The notes beneath the pieces are model-generated. The model did no database searches and had not been told where the DNA came from. It saw only the letters and a list, made by a program, of their open reading frames with translations. Positions 34,701 to 47,100 of a DNA stretch of 64,000 bases are shown one piece after another. The position numbers and the translations under genes were made by a program. The stretch spans positions 18,709,501 through 18,773,500 of the forward strand of contig JBAIAC010000027.1 of NCBI GenBank assembly GCA_037349315.1, in the 5' to 3' direction. How positions within the stretch are numbered: the stretch's first letter is position 1; each line of letters begins with the position of its first letter. Source of the stretch: Chelydra serpentina (taxonomy: Eukaryota; Chordata; Testudines; Chelydridae).

Positions 34701-36447
34701 TAGAATATAATAATTACATTTATAACATTTTTCAAAATACTTAATCAGTGCTATAAAACCTATAACTAAGTGTGTTATAAACTGTTTGCAGTCTTGTTGT
34801 GGCCATGTTGGTCCCAGGATACTAGAAAAACAAGGTGGATGAGGTAATCTTTGATTAGACCAATTTCTGTTATAAACTGCAGGATACAGGAGTTATAGTA
34901 ATCTATGTATTGGCTTAATACGTGATATTATAGCACATTTATAAATGCTTTATTATTAGCATTTACAAATGAGTTTTCCTATTTAAAAAAAGTTTAAGGG
35001 ATAAAGCTGGCTAGAGAACAAGAATATGGACATAACATGTTAATAAGTATTAAATACCAAAGAGATGACATTAGAACGACCTGTAGCAAAGCATGTTATT
35101 ACATTGTAGTACATGCAGTGTACAGGATAAATAACAAGCAACAGTTAATTCTAGAATTACAATTCCAGCAAAAGGTTCTACTGATGTCACAAACCATGAC
35201 CAAGTCCTCCAAACGTGTCAGTAGAATCATAAGCCTAGAATTTTCAACCTCCTAGAGTAATGTATTGATTGCTGGGAATATGTACTACTGCCCTTTACTG
35301 GACTCAGCTGTGTGTCATAGACCCTATATTGATACTAGAGATTTGCCTTTAGCTCAAGTGATAGAGCCCTGTGTTTTTGGAGCAGGAGGATCTATTACCC
35401 ATTGTTACTGTGAAGTTCCAAGTGGCTATGGTGTAAATACCTAGATAGCCATAGATTTGTGTCAGTTCTCTCTCTACATGTTATATGGCATTCCATTTGG
35501 CAAATCTAACTGTACACGGCATACAATTTCAGCACAGTGGATAACAACTTAGCATTAGCAATACTCCTCTCTTTAGTGGTAATGGTAATTAGACAGCTAA
35601 ATCACAGCCTATCACATTGCAAAAGTGCTCTCAATATAGTTTGTATTCCAGCAAGTGACTTTGGTGATCATATAAACCCTGACAGCAAGATTCCAGGGAT
35701 TTGGTCATAAAAATGAAACTTTAGTTAGAGTTCATTTTTTTTAGAAATGTCTTCTTAATAAAAAGTGTTACCAAGATAGTAATAGCGTTACTATGAAATG
35801 GGACTTACCAATGGGAAAATATTGGGCTTTTTGTTTTATTATAGATAAGGAAGGCTTAAACATTTTTTAACCTTCGAAGCTGCAGGCCTGGTTTTACTGG
35901 AAAACTTGTTGGTCTCCGGTATAGATTGGGAGCATCCTCCTCCCTTAAACTTTAACCAAGAAATCTTTTCTCCCAAGTGTTTCTCGTGTGTTTGAGCAAG
36001 TTAAAGAGGGGAAAAACAGGGTAGATAAGGGAAAATAGGGTAGACAAGACCTATATTTCTAAAATATAAAACACAAGCAGAAAATATTTTTTTTTAAAAA
36101 TGCAGACCTCTTTTATCAATCATAAATTAGCCAAAAGGGAAAAGTGTGTGTGAGGGGAGGCACAAACCCAATTTCTCATTTCTTTGCAGATCACCTTTAA
36201 ACAACTTGACTGCCTTGATATAATGTAATTCAGGCGTCTGCCATTGGATGGCACCAGGGATTACTGGCAAGGGTTATGTTTAGGGAAAGGATTGTCTAGG
36301 ACAAAAGTAATAGAAGTAACCCAGAAAGTATAACAGTGTATAAAGTATCACAGCATCTCCTTCTAGTAAAGCATGAACACAGAACTCTCCCTCTCAGGTT
36401 TCATTTGTTCTATTACAACAGCCCCCGGCTATCCCAAGGGGAGAGTG

Positions 36448-36484
36448 TGTGTTGTGTGTGTGTTGTGTGTGTGTTGTGTGTGTG
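36448..36484 (+). repeat. GTGTGTGTGTT microsatellite
   Basis: Tandem GTGTTGTGTGT-type repeats with a period of about 11 bases. Confidence 0.85.
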
Positions 36485-38174
36485 AACTAAGCCGCTTTCA
36501 GTGGGAAGGAATGAAGCTGAGATCCACTGCAGCTACCGATCAGCCCTTTTAAACAGTTTAAGAAGATAGCCTTGCCTATTAGGAAACTGTACATACTTGC
36601 ATATAAACTGAGACGTTGACATCTGAAATGTCAGTCAACCTTTGCCAAGTAGACTTAAGTCGGGGTGAATTTAGCAGGTCAATTATGGTAAAACAACTGT
36701 GGAAAACAGGCATTTCTAACTGAAGTTCAGTTTTCATTGATCTCTCCTGCCATGACAGTAAGATGTAGGTGTGCTTGGGTCGGATCAATTTATAAACGGT
36801 CAGTCCTGATATTTATGCTAATGCCCCTTTACACAGAGGAACGTAAAAGAGCCTTGATGTAACGGAGCATGAAAACCATCGTGTTTATATTAGCTGTAGG
36901 ATCTTTCACGAGGTACATCTCTCTGCAGTATTTTTGTTATCCTTCAAGGAGGCCATTGTCTAGTTTTGTTTCATTATAATTATCATTTTTAAAACTGTAC
37001 AAAACTGACAGTGGTCAGCTCCAGCAACAAGAGGTAGAACTCCAGGACCTGTCCAGCAAATCTGGTACAGTCAGATAGGAGTCTGGCAGGGACAGGGAAA
37101 CTAACACACGAATTTCAGGATCATTTTGCTTTAAACCTAGTGCCAAAAAAATCCATTTAAAAAGAAGAACAAAAATGATACAGCTAACTGCCAAACATGG
37201 GTGTCTTGTCAGCAGAAGGGGGGGGGGTATTCGTGCACACACGTGAGAATGAACACGCCGACACGCACATGCCAAGAAAGGCAAGCCTCAGACATGCGCT
37301 CACGCTGTCAAGATATTTAAAAAAAGGTTCAGAGCTTGTAGAAACACAACACAGGAAGGAAACAGGGGAGAAAGGACCAGTTTTGGGGTTGGGGGGGAGG
37401 GTGATTTTTTTTTTTTCGTTGAACCATCTGAAAATTCTGTCCCGAAATAAAAAAATAAAAAAATCCATTTCAGCCGTGGCCTCTCGCTGCCAGGCTGCTC
37501 TGTCCCTGGAGGGAAGAAGCTCCAGATCCAATGGGCAAAAGAAGGGAGGATTCAGCTTCTCTGCTGCCATGCTACTCTCCTGACACGAGGGCGAAGGACC
37601 TGTTGATTTAAGGCTGACTGGGTCTTTGTATCCCTGTTTGCAGTGAAGACGTCTCTGGTTACCAAGGCAGCAGGGGACGCCACGCCTCATGGTCAGCTGT
37701 TGGCATTACAGATGGATACCCCTACAAATCTGCCATCTGTCAAGACTAGGTCATCCCCAGGTAATAACCAAGCGGCAGCTTGCTAGCAGCCTGGCCTTGC
37801 TCTGGAATAGCAGGAGACTCGCCGCCCCCAACTGCGCGGTAACCAGCGATACTTCACCCATCCCTGCTCTCTCCACGGTGCCCCTCTCCCTTCTTCGCTG
37901 GACACCGCATCATCCAGTGCATGATCCAATGCAGAGGTGGGAGGCACCTAGCAGCCTTTTGGAGCACGCCGCCGCCTCCTTGAATCTACGGGCCGGGCCG
38001 TCAATGCGCTGAGGACAGGCAGGGATGAAGGTGGCTCATTCCGAGGCGTCATCCAGGAGAGCCGTGCACCCTCCCCGACACCGCTCCCGTTGGCAAGAGA
38101 GTGGCTCGCGTCCTCCTGCGCCCACCCCTCCGCTTTACAAAAGGGTCTCTGGGGGCGGCGGCGGGAGCCGGGCG

Positions 38175-41100
38175 TCACATAATGGCGCAGCGGTTCCGGC
38201 GCAGCGCCCCCTGGAAGCGGATGGCGGTGTGTACGTGCTTGCAGCGGGCGCAGCCCAGGCTCTTGAGCAGCTCGCTGAAGAGCAGCAGGACGTGCCAGTT
38301 GTACTTGGCGGAGCACTCGATGTAGCCGCACTTCCAGGTCTTCTTCACCAGGTTGGAGACGTTCCAGCGGGGAATCACCCGGCCCCGCTGCAGATCCCGC
38401 TTGTTGCCCACGATGATGATGGGGGTCTCGGTGGTGCCGATGACCCTGCGGAGAGGAAGGGCAGAGGCAGAAAAGAAGAAAACACGTCAATTGCTTTCAT
38501 GGGCACGAAGGCCACAGTCCCTTAGCCGCCAACACATTACCCCCTTCCATTGTCCTACGATAGCTCGTATGCTTCCCACTACCTCGCTATTTTAGAACAT
38601 TTCTGTCTCCTGGGGATCCCTCCCCATCCTCAGGCCCTGGCTGGGCCTGTCCCAGTGGCAGAGGACGGCAATCCGGAGCCTCCCTTGTATAAAGCGGACT
38701 CCGCCGGGCTCTCAGCAGGTAACCTTGTTCTGCATGGAGGGGTATGGCAGATCCTGCTGTACACTGCCCTGTCACTCACCCCCCTTGTCACCGCAAGCGC
38801 CGCTTACAAATACTGGTAAGAAACCCAAAGCTGCTTCGCCAGTGACTAGACATGGCCCCTTACTATCTCCTTGGCAGCTTGGAGAGCTCCCTTCTGAGCT
38901 GTTTGTTGCCCTTTGCTTTTCTATGATGCTTGAGTGAATTTCGTGCCGGTGGTAGCCCGCCCCTGTTGGAATAGTTCAGTCCCTAGGGCTATCAGCACTG
39001 AAGGGAACCAGGAGACCCCTGGAGAGTGCTGAGCTCTTGCTTACCCTCCATCCTCCTCCCTGCCCCCAATATATTCCTGGAGAGGATGCACAATGGAGAG
39101 GCGACTTTAGCTTTGGGAGCGGGGCCCTTTCCCCAGCCCAGCTGGGCCCAGGCCAGGGGCAAGGCCAGCAGCACTTACCTCGTTTCTAGGATCTGTTGGC
39201 GAATAGTTTTGATGTACTCAAAGCTGTCAAAGCAACAGATGTCGTAGACTAGGATGTAGGCATGGACACTCCGGAGGCCCCTGCAGCACGCATCCGCCCA
39301 CTCCTGCAACAGGCACACAGGAATCGGTCAAAGCTCAGGAGCAGAAGGTCCCCTTGGCACAGCCCCGGGGGCGTCTCTCCAGCCTCTCTGCCATCTCATA
39401 TGCAAGGGCACTACTGTGCCCATGCCAGGCGTGCTACTGGGGTCTATGCCCAGGCGTTGCTGGATTTGGGCACCGCTCCTAATGCACCACCATGCCTGCT
39501 TCTGCAAACATGGCTGGCGGCACAAAAACCCAGCACCATTGTACTCTTCTATTTCAAGCATCCCTGGGGCCTGCTGGACAAGTTAACGCGAGTCCAAATC
39601 TGCGGTTACCGTTGCTTTGGGATGGGTGATATTACAGGCATAGCGGGGGGGGGGGGGGGTGGGGGGGTGGGGGTGTTTTCCCAGCAGCAGCCTCGCTGCA
39701 CCCTGGTGGAATAAGAAGCAGATAATTATAGCAGGCACATGCTCTAGTGTTAATGCCCAGGACTGGGACTCAAGTGATCTGGGATTTATTCCTGGTTCTG
39801 CTGCTGACTCACTGTGACAAGGGGTAGTCACCGAACTGCTCTGTGACTGTGTTTCTCCTCCACCTGCCCCCTCAAGCTCATCCCATCCTGGTTACTAACC
39901 TTCCTCAATGCCCCCCACCCTTCTTTAACCTCTCGGTCTCTTCTGGCTTGCTCCCTTGCAAATAAAAGCAGGCACTAGTCCTAACAGGCATTAATCCCAG
40001 GAGGTCCTATGGCCTGTTATACGGGAGGTCAGACTAAACATCAACAAAACTCCTCTCACCAGCATCTTCAGCTACCTCACCCTGGGTAAATCTCAGGATC
40101 AGGGAGAAGCGCAGGGTTAAGTCCTCTTTCACCTCTAGAGGATGGGTTCAAAGCTGACTCAGGGGGAAGTGATCCAAGTTACTTATGTTTGTGGGCTGTT
40201 TGCTGGGCTATATGATTTGCACTTGATGGTGGAGGGCAAACGGAGAAGCCTAGTTCCTAAAAGTTTGTTCCCCTTGATATCCACGTTGGCAGGGCACGTG
40301 AAGGACCCCGGTCTCCAGGTCTGTTAATTAGGTACTTTCCAACCGCACTAAATTCACCCTGATTGCTAGATACTTGATGGCACTATTAGCCCATGATCTG
40401 TCCATGGTTCTGAATGAGCTCGTTTGCTAGATTTATAGTGCCTGCCTCTCTGCCTAATGAACTCACCGAGCGTTTTTGTCAGTGAACATATTAAACTTTC
40501 ACCTCTGGCGATCTAGACTGTACACATTTTGTTTAGAGCAGAAAAGGAAATGTATTTGATCTCATTCTAGTTCAGAGCAGCCATTCATCCACATCACAGA
40601 ATGACTGGGCCAGAAGAGATCTTCGCTCAGGAAAGGCAAAGACTAGGATACTAGGCTTTGCTAACCAGAAGGCCTGTAGCATGTAGGAAGACCCGAGGGG
40701 AAGCCCAGAATGGGAGTATACATTAGAACTTGGAGTCATTGGCCGAGCTGAGTCTGTGTAGGGCGGGGAGGTCAAGACTGACATAGCAGAAGGAGCAATA
40801 GATCGAAACTGGTGGTGGTTGTCGTGGGGTGACCCCAAGACTGGAGTAGCAGGGCATGCATTCGATCAGCACTGGATGTATTGGCAGAACTGGGGGCGGT
40901 CCAGGATGAGAACAGAAAGGGATGCTGCACGTTGGGACTGAGATGCCCTGGCACAGCCATGCTGACAAAACTAGCACAACCTCAGCCTACACAATGGCAG
41001 GCCCTTATTCCATGGCTATACGTTCTCCCTGCATTGTCTAGGTCTGTAGGGACTAGTTCAGTGTGGGTGAGGCATGCTACATATACAGTTTAGGGTTATG

Positions 41101-44100
41101 AAATATTAATTAAAAGAAGACATTTGTTGAACAGCTGGGGCTTTTCAAGAGCTTCCCATACAGAACAGTCAGTGTTTTGTGCATGATGCATGGGTAAAAA
41201 TATGCCCTGCTTTTACCTCCTTAAATGCCACCATCCAGCAGCAGCTAATGCTGCATTTGTTCAAGAAAAACTGAGAAATACTAATTCCCAGTGCCCGATC
41301 CAACCCCTTGTAAAGGTTGCAACAGAGTGCTGTTACCCTGTACACAAACGCAGCTCAAAGGTGACGCTAGAAATACAGTTGCTGTCAAAGGATTGGAGAG
41401 AAGCAAGTCCCAGGAAACAAACTTAGGAGACATTCCATCTTTGCCTGCTGACCTTGTGTACACAAGGATCCAATCCACGGCAGAACCACAAAGCTGTATT
41501 GCCCTGATCACTGGCAGCCTGGGCTCCTCTTGTGAGTCATACAAACTGGCACCATTGGGCACCTCTCACTGCACAGGGATGCAATCCACAATTCCTAACA
41601 AAACAGGAATCACCCATGTTTACAGGCAGCTGCTCTAATGAACTGAGGAAGCGGGCAGAGTCCCTGACACTATGGAAATGGGTAGAGATTTAGGATTCCA
41701 TACAATATGAACTATATTATGACAGATTGGGACAGCACTCTATGCAGGAGAAATTGCAAAATTTTGACTCTAGAGTATAAAAATACAGCTAGAAGAACCT
41801 ATAGTAATTCTTCCTGTACTGAGACATTTTCATACAACGAATCATCCCCTTTGACGGTTATGATATTTGGGACTAAAAGCAAACAAAAGGAGCTAGGAAT
41901 GGAGGAAATGGCAAAGGACACTTTTTGGGATCGCTGCTTTGCAGGCCACAAAGGTTTGAATGAATCACCGGAATTAGCGACGAAAGAAACCTATTCATTC
42001 ATGGTGCCACCCCCTCGCACCCTGGTCAGTGCATGAAATGACAGGGTGACTCTTCAGTGATTGTTACCAAAGAGATAAAGACTGTTACAGTGGCAGCTTA
42101 TTAGCTGTGGGTTAATATCTTTATGGAAGCGTTCCAATATGTCTGGGAGATCAGTATATTACAGGTTATTACATTGAGGATGGGATGCAATTTGCTTGAA
42201 TGCCATCACTCCAAGTCATTTTCAGCATTGTCCATCATGATTTCACTGGGGTGTTATTATCTTATCTAGATTTCGCGTAAAGTCGCTTCACCTAATGACG
42301 CCTGCAGTTAAGTGTGGTAATAAAATTATTGGCAATACAAAAAAAACAAGGACTGATGATTAGTTCATTAATGATCAGTTGCTGTTTGCAGCAGCTTATT
42401 GATTAGGCACTTGGATTAAGGGCTGATTTTTAATAGATAAAGGAGCTATTATCATCAACGACCTGGAGGATGGTGTGGACTGCACCCTTAGCAAGTTTGC
42501 AGATGACACTAAACTGGGAGGAGTGGTTGATACACTGGAGGGTAGGGACAGGATACAGAGGGACCTAGACAAATTAGAGGATTGGGCCAAAAGAAATCTA
42601 TCTGATGAGGTTCAACAAGGACAAGTGCAGAGTCCTGCACTTAGGACGGAAGAATCCCATGCACTGCTACAGACTAGGGACCGAATGGCTGGGCAGCAGT
42701 TCTGCAGAAAAGGACCTAGGGGTTACAGTGGACGAAAAGCTGAATATGAGTCAACAGTGTGCCCTTGTTGCCAAGAAGGCTAACGGCACTTTGGGCTGTA
42801 TAAGTAGGGGCATTTCCAGCAGATCGAGGGATGTGATTATTCCCCTCTATTCGGCACTGGTGAGGCCTCATTTGGAGTACTGTGTCCAGTTTTGGGCCCC
42901 ACATTACAAAAAGGATGTGGATAAATTGGAAAGAGTCCAACGGAGGGCAACAAAAATGATTAGGGGGCTGGAGCACATGACTTATGAGGAGAGGCTGAGG
43001 GAACTGGGATTGTTTAGCCTGCAGAAGAGAAGAATGAGGGGGGATTTGATAGCTGCTTTCAACTACCTAAAAGGGGGTTCCAAAGAGGATGGATCTAGAC
43101 TATTCTCAGTGGTAGAAGATGACAGAACAAGGAGTAATGGTCTCAAGTTGCAGAGGGGGAGGTTTAGGTTGGATATTAGGAAAAACTTTTTCACTAGTAG
43201 GGTGGTGAAGCACTGGAATGGGTTACCTAGGGAGGTGGTGGAATTTCCTTCCTTAGAGGTTTTTAAAGTCAGGCTTGACAAAGCCCTGGCTGGGATGATC
43301 TAGTTGGGGTTGGTCCTGCTTTGAGCAGGGGGTTGGACTAGATGACCTCCTAAGGTCCCTTCCAACCCTGAGATTCTATGATTCTATGATTCTATTGTTA
43401 ATTGCACTGCAAATACTACAGTGATGCAGAGAGAGAGGAATTACAGTATAGGCTAGTGGTTAGAGCAGGGATTCTTGGAGCGAGCAGGGATTCTTGGAGC
43501 TAGCAGGCCCTGAATTCTACTTTTACCCATGGCAGTGCATCCTTGAGTGACTATTCGGGCAAGTCACATAACGTGTCTGTGCCTCAGTTTCCCTTTCTAT
43601 AAAATGTGTTTGACAATATTCTGCTGCTTCAAAGAGGAGTTGTGAAGCTTTATTCATGAAGGTTTGCGGTGAAAGGCACCAGAGAATTATAAGAATTCCA
43701 AATAATCCTACATCATCGCGGAGGAGGAAGATGTGGCAATGCTGATGGAAGGACAGTGAACATATTTGATTGCCTTACACCTGAGGCAAGTAGATATTGC
43801 TGGCAGGGAGGCTAAAAGTCCCAACTGCCAGAGACAAAGAACTTGAGAAAACACCCAGGACACAGGAGCAGTTGGGCTGATGTGGATGATGCGAAGTTGA
43901 TGCCGGGTTATAAAGGTTAAACTGGTTTGTCTGAGAGGAGTCAAATATATAAATGGTGTAACTTCACTCCTCTCAGTTGGGTCCTATTAAGGGTAAACTT
44001 GAATCTTTGAGCTTGATTCTCCACTACTGTAGAGTAAACCTGCCTACTGTAGGGTTCCTCAGAAGCATCTGGTACTGGCCATTATTGGAGATGGGACACT

Positions 44101-47100
44101 GGAGTGGATGGACTTGGGTCTGAGCCAGTAGGACAATTTGTATGAGTAACTCCACTGAAGACAGTGGATTTACTGTGGTGTGACAGGAGAACTAGGCCGT
44201 TACATATTCTTAGTATCTTGACCATTGAAAGGGTCCCTGTATCTGAAAGGGAGCTGAGTGAACTCAGAGCAAGGGTTTGTCGGTGCAGGTACCAGGCTGG
44301 CCAGTTCTTCCTCCCCAAGAGAATATTCCAGAAAGTAGGTTCCCACCAATTGTCAGCGTATTAGCATCCAGACTGTGCTTCCCCTTGTGACGCACGTATA
44401 AAACTGAGCCTGGACGCTCCGGTGGATCAGGCTGCTGCTTTCCTGTTGTTTTCCCTTGTGGAATGAGTGTGAGAAAGTTCACTGTGAATTAGCTCCATGC
44501 TGCTCGTTCTGTTTGAAAGCACCTACCAAAAAGTGTTCGACTGTCAGGACTGGCTGCCTGTTGGTCCCTTCACGAAACGCCTGTGAAAGAGGAGCATGCA
44601 CCATCTCTTCCTCAATACCCCCGAGTGGAGTGTCACCCATGGCTATAAAGCCTAGTGGATGGACAGACCATCCTGATAGGCTGCTGAGCATTCCAAAGAG
44701 GCGGGGATCGATCAGCGGGCATTCAAAAGGGGCGGAAATCGGCCAGAAGGCAGCACAAATCTGTGTGCTCTCAGCTGCCGACTTCATGTTCCTCCAGCAC
44801 ACACAGAGAGAGAGAGGTACATTCTTCTCACCATTGTGCCTTGCTCGTGCAACAATAAGGCCATTCTGGGAGAAGCTGTTGCCAGCCCCTGCCTGGGGCA
44901 TTAGTGGATAAGGGGCTGTTCCTTCTGTCTGAGGGAGAGGTGCTTATCTCCTGCTCACTTGCTCCCTGCGCAACCTCAGCCCTGCTGAATGATGAATTGC
45001 CAGAAGCCCTATATTTTGTGATTATAAACGCTTCATATTTATAGATTGCTGAGCATCGCTTTCCACTTGGTGATGTAGCAGCCTTGGCCCTGATCCTCCC
45101 AAGTTCTGCTTCAGAGACACAAGTAAATCTATTTAAAGCAACTAGGTCAGGGTGAGAGGATCCATGCCTGGCGCTCATTCTATTTGCAGTGCTGGCCCCC
45201 ATGGGCGGGGCCCATCCACCGTCCTCCTTTCTTGGGATTGAGGTTTGCCCCCTTTATGCCCTAAATGAATCCTGGGCAATCTCCTGCCTGTGTCCTTCCT
45301 ACAGCTGGGGTGACCCCCCTCTTCACCTGTATATGAAGCTCTGTGATGTCTAGCTAACCCCTTGCATGACATGGGACTGAAGGAAAAGCAGGCCCTTATG
45401 TGGCTACCTGTGGTGCTGTGACTTCAGGGTATGTCTCTTAGAAAGGCCTGGCCTCCAGGTAAGGTTCAGATTCACTTGCCAATCCATTGGCACCGCACTA
45501 CACAAATAACCTTTTGCACTAGTGGCAACCACACAGGCCTTAGTGGCACGATGGGAATGTGGTGGTGGGTTGTGAAATGAACAAGCAGCCATCGTGGGAG
45601 ACAAGGAGTCTGCCTAGCTGGGCTAGGAATCCCTTAAGGACAGCCTCTCTCATGGCATCTCCAGAACTTGGTCCTTTCAGTCTACCCCAGAGGAATAGAG
45701 GGCAGAGCCCCTCGCTCCACGTTTTGGCATTTCAGCTCCTGCCTCTGACCAGAGATGAGCCCAAGCCGTGAAGTTTGGCTCCAGGTCTAAACTTTCCCAA
45801 AGTTTCAGGAGGGTTGGATCGACCCAGTTCAGAAGCACGCTGCAGCACTCACACCTAATCAGAGCTCCTTGGGCCAATGGACCTGGCTGAAAAGCATGTA
45901 TTCTTTGTCCCCAGAACCCACGCCAAGCTATTCATGCCCCTCAACCCTGCCCTGGAGGGACCCCACCTCACTTAGTCCTCTGCCTTTCTTCTAAGGCTGC
46001 CAGGAAAGATGCCAGTTCTGATGGGGGCATCTGTTCCTCTGGAACGGTTCTAACCCACACCATGTTCTACTGATAGTCCCCAAGCAATGACTTCTGGTCA
46101 GTACTGAACTGGACCAATAGGTTGATCTAGAAGGAAAAGCCTTTGTAACCCATGAGCAATCTCCTGAGCCATCCATTCTCCCTTCAATAGCCAGGCTTCC
46201 TCTTTCCCATTCAGGTGATGCAGTCCTACCCCTCTCCACATTGATTCCTCCCCTGCAGCTTCATCCTTAGTGCAGCTAGGGTGAGCCAAGCCCCTGCGTT
46301 TCCCGCCTCCCTTCACTCCTTTGAGATCACTCCAGGGACCATTCTTCCTTCCCTGGAAATCTCCATCCGTTTGCACCGTCCGCCCTCTGTGGTGCACGCC
46401 GAGACGTGGAGTTAATTGAGTATGTTCGGCATCGTCTGCCATGTCAATAAATTACCCTTTGCTTTTTCTGTCTGGCTCTTGCGCTGACCTTTTGTTCCCT
46501 TGTGCACAGTGTTTAATTTTCCTCCTCCTCCTTTCTTGTGCAGCCTCCCTTCCCGCTGCTCTGGGGGAATCCTTCCATTTTTATCCCATTACTCTGTTGA
46601 CCTCCTTGCATCACAGCAATGCTCCTCCCAGCTAAAAGAGGGAGGCTGGTTGCTGCAACCCCTGAACCCCGCCCAGCTGAGGGGGATGAATGCAACTCCC
46701 CCAGAACCTCCCCCCCCATCTAAACCCCATTTATATCTGTCTGGGCTCAAAGGGGATTTAACTGGGGCACGGGCATTGTGCTTGGCCCTTGGCATATGCT
46801 GGAAGTTCAGAGTCTCAGGCCAGCAGGGGCCACTGTAATCATCTACTCTGACCTCCAGCATAACACAGGCCAGAGAACTGCCTGGAATGAATTTCTGCTT
46901 GAACTAGAGCACTTGGTTTAGTAAAACATCCACTCTTGATTTCTCCTCGGAGCTGCTCCACATTTTTCATCAAAATGGTTTTACAACCAAATCAGAGCAG
47001 ACATTTTTCATTTTGGTCAACCTTTCCCAGTTTTTCCCAACCACCCCCTCCGGGAACTAAAAACCAAGCCATTTTTGGTTAACATTTTTGTTTGTCTCTA

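Larger units (their letters stand above)
31541..37000. other. intergenic, no supported gene
   Basis: Repeats here are a Cry I-type SINE (32137-32327), a MITE-like fragment with 'gggtatgtctacagtgcaaa' (33206-33310), a CR1 3' tail (33690-33800), a sense MIR (34485-34700), a partial unclassified repeat with 'ggccatgttggtcccaggat' (34790-34875), and a GTGTTGTG microsatellite (36448-36484). A minus-strand AATAAA (plus-strand TTTATT at 35835-35840) is one possible RASL10B poly(A) signal, 2.3 kb past its stop. No exons seen. Confidence 0.5.

Noticed and set aside
44479..44901. Minus-strand frame of 140 codons in RASL10B intron 1
   Set aside because: No recognised domain, an equal frame on the opposite strand, and no splice sites that make sense. 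Treated as chance.
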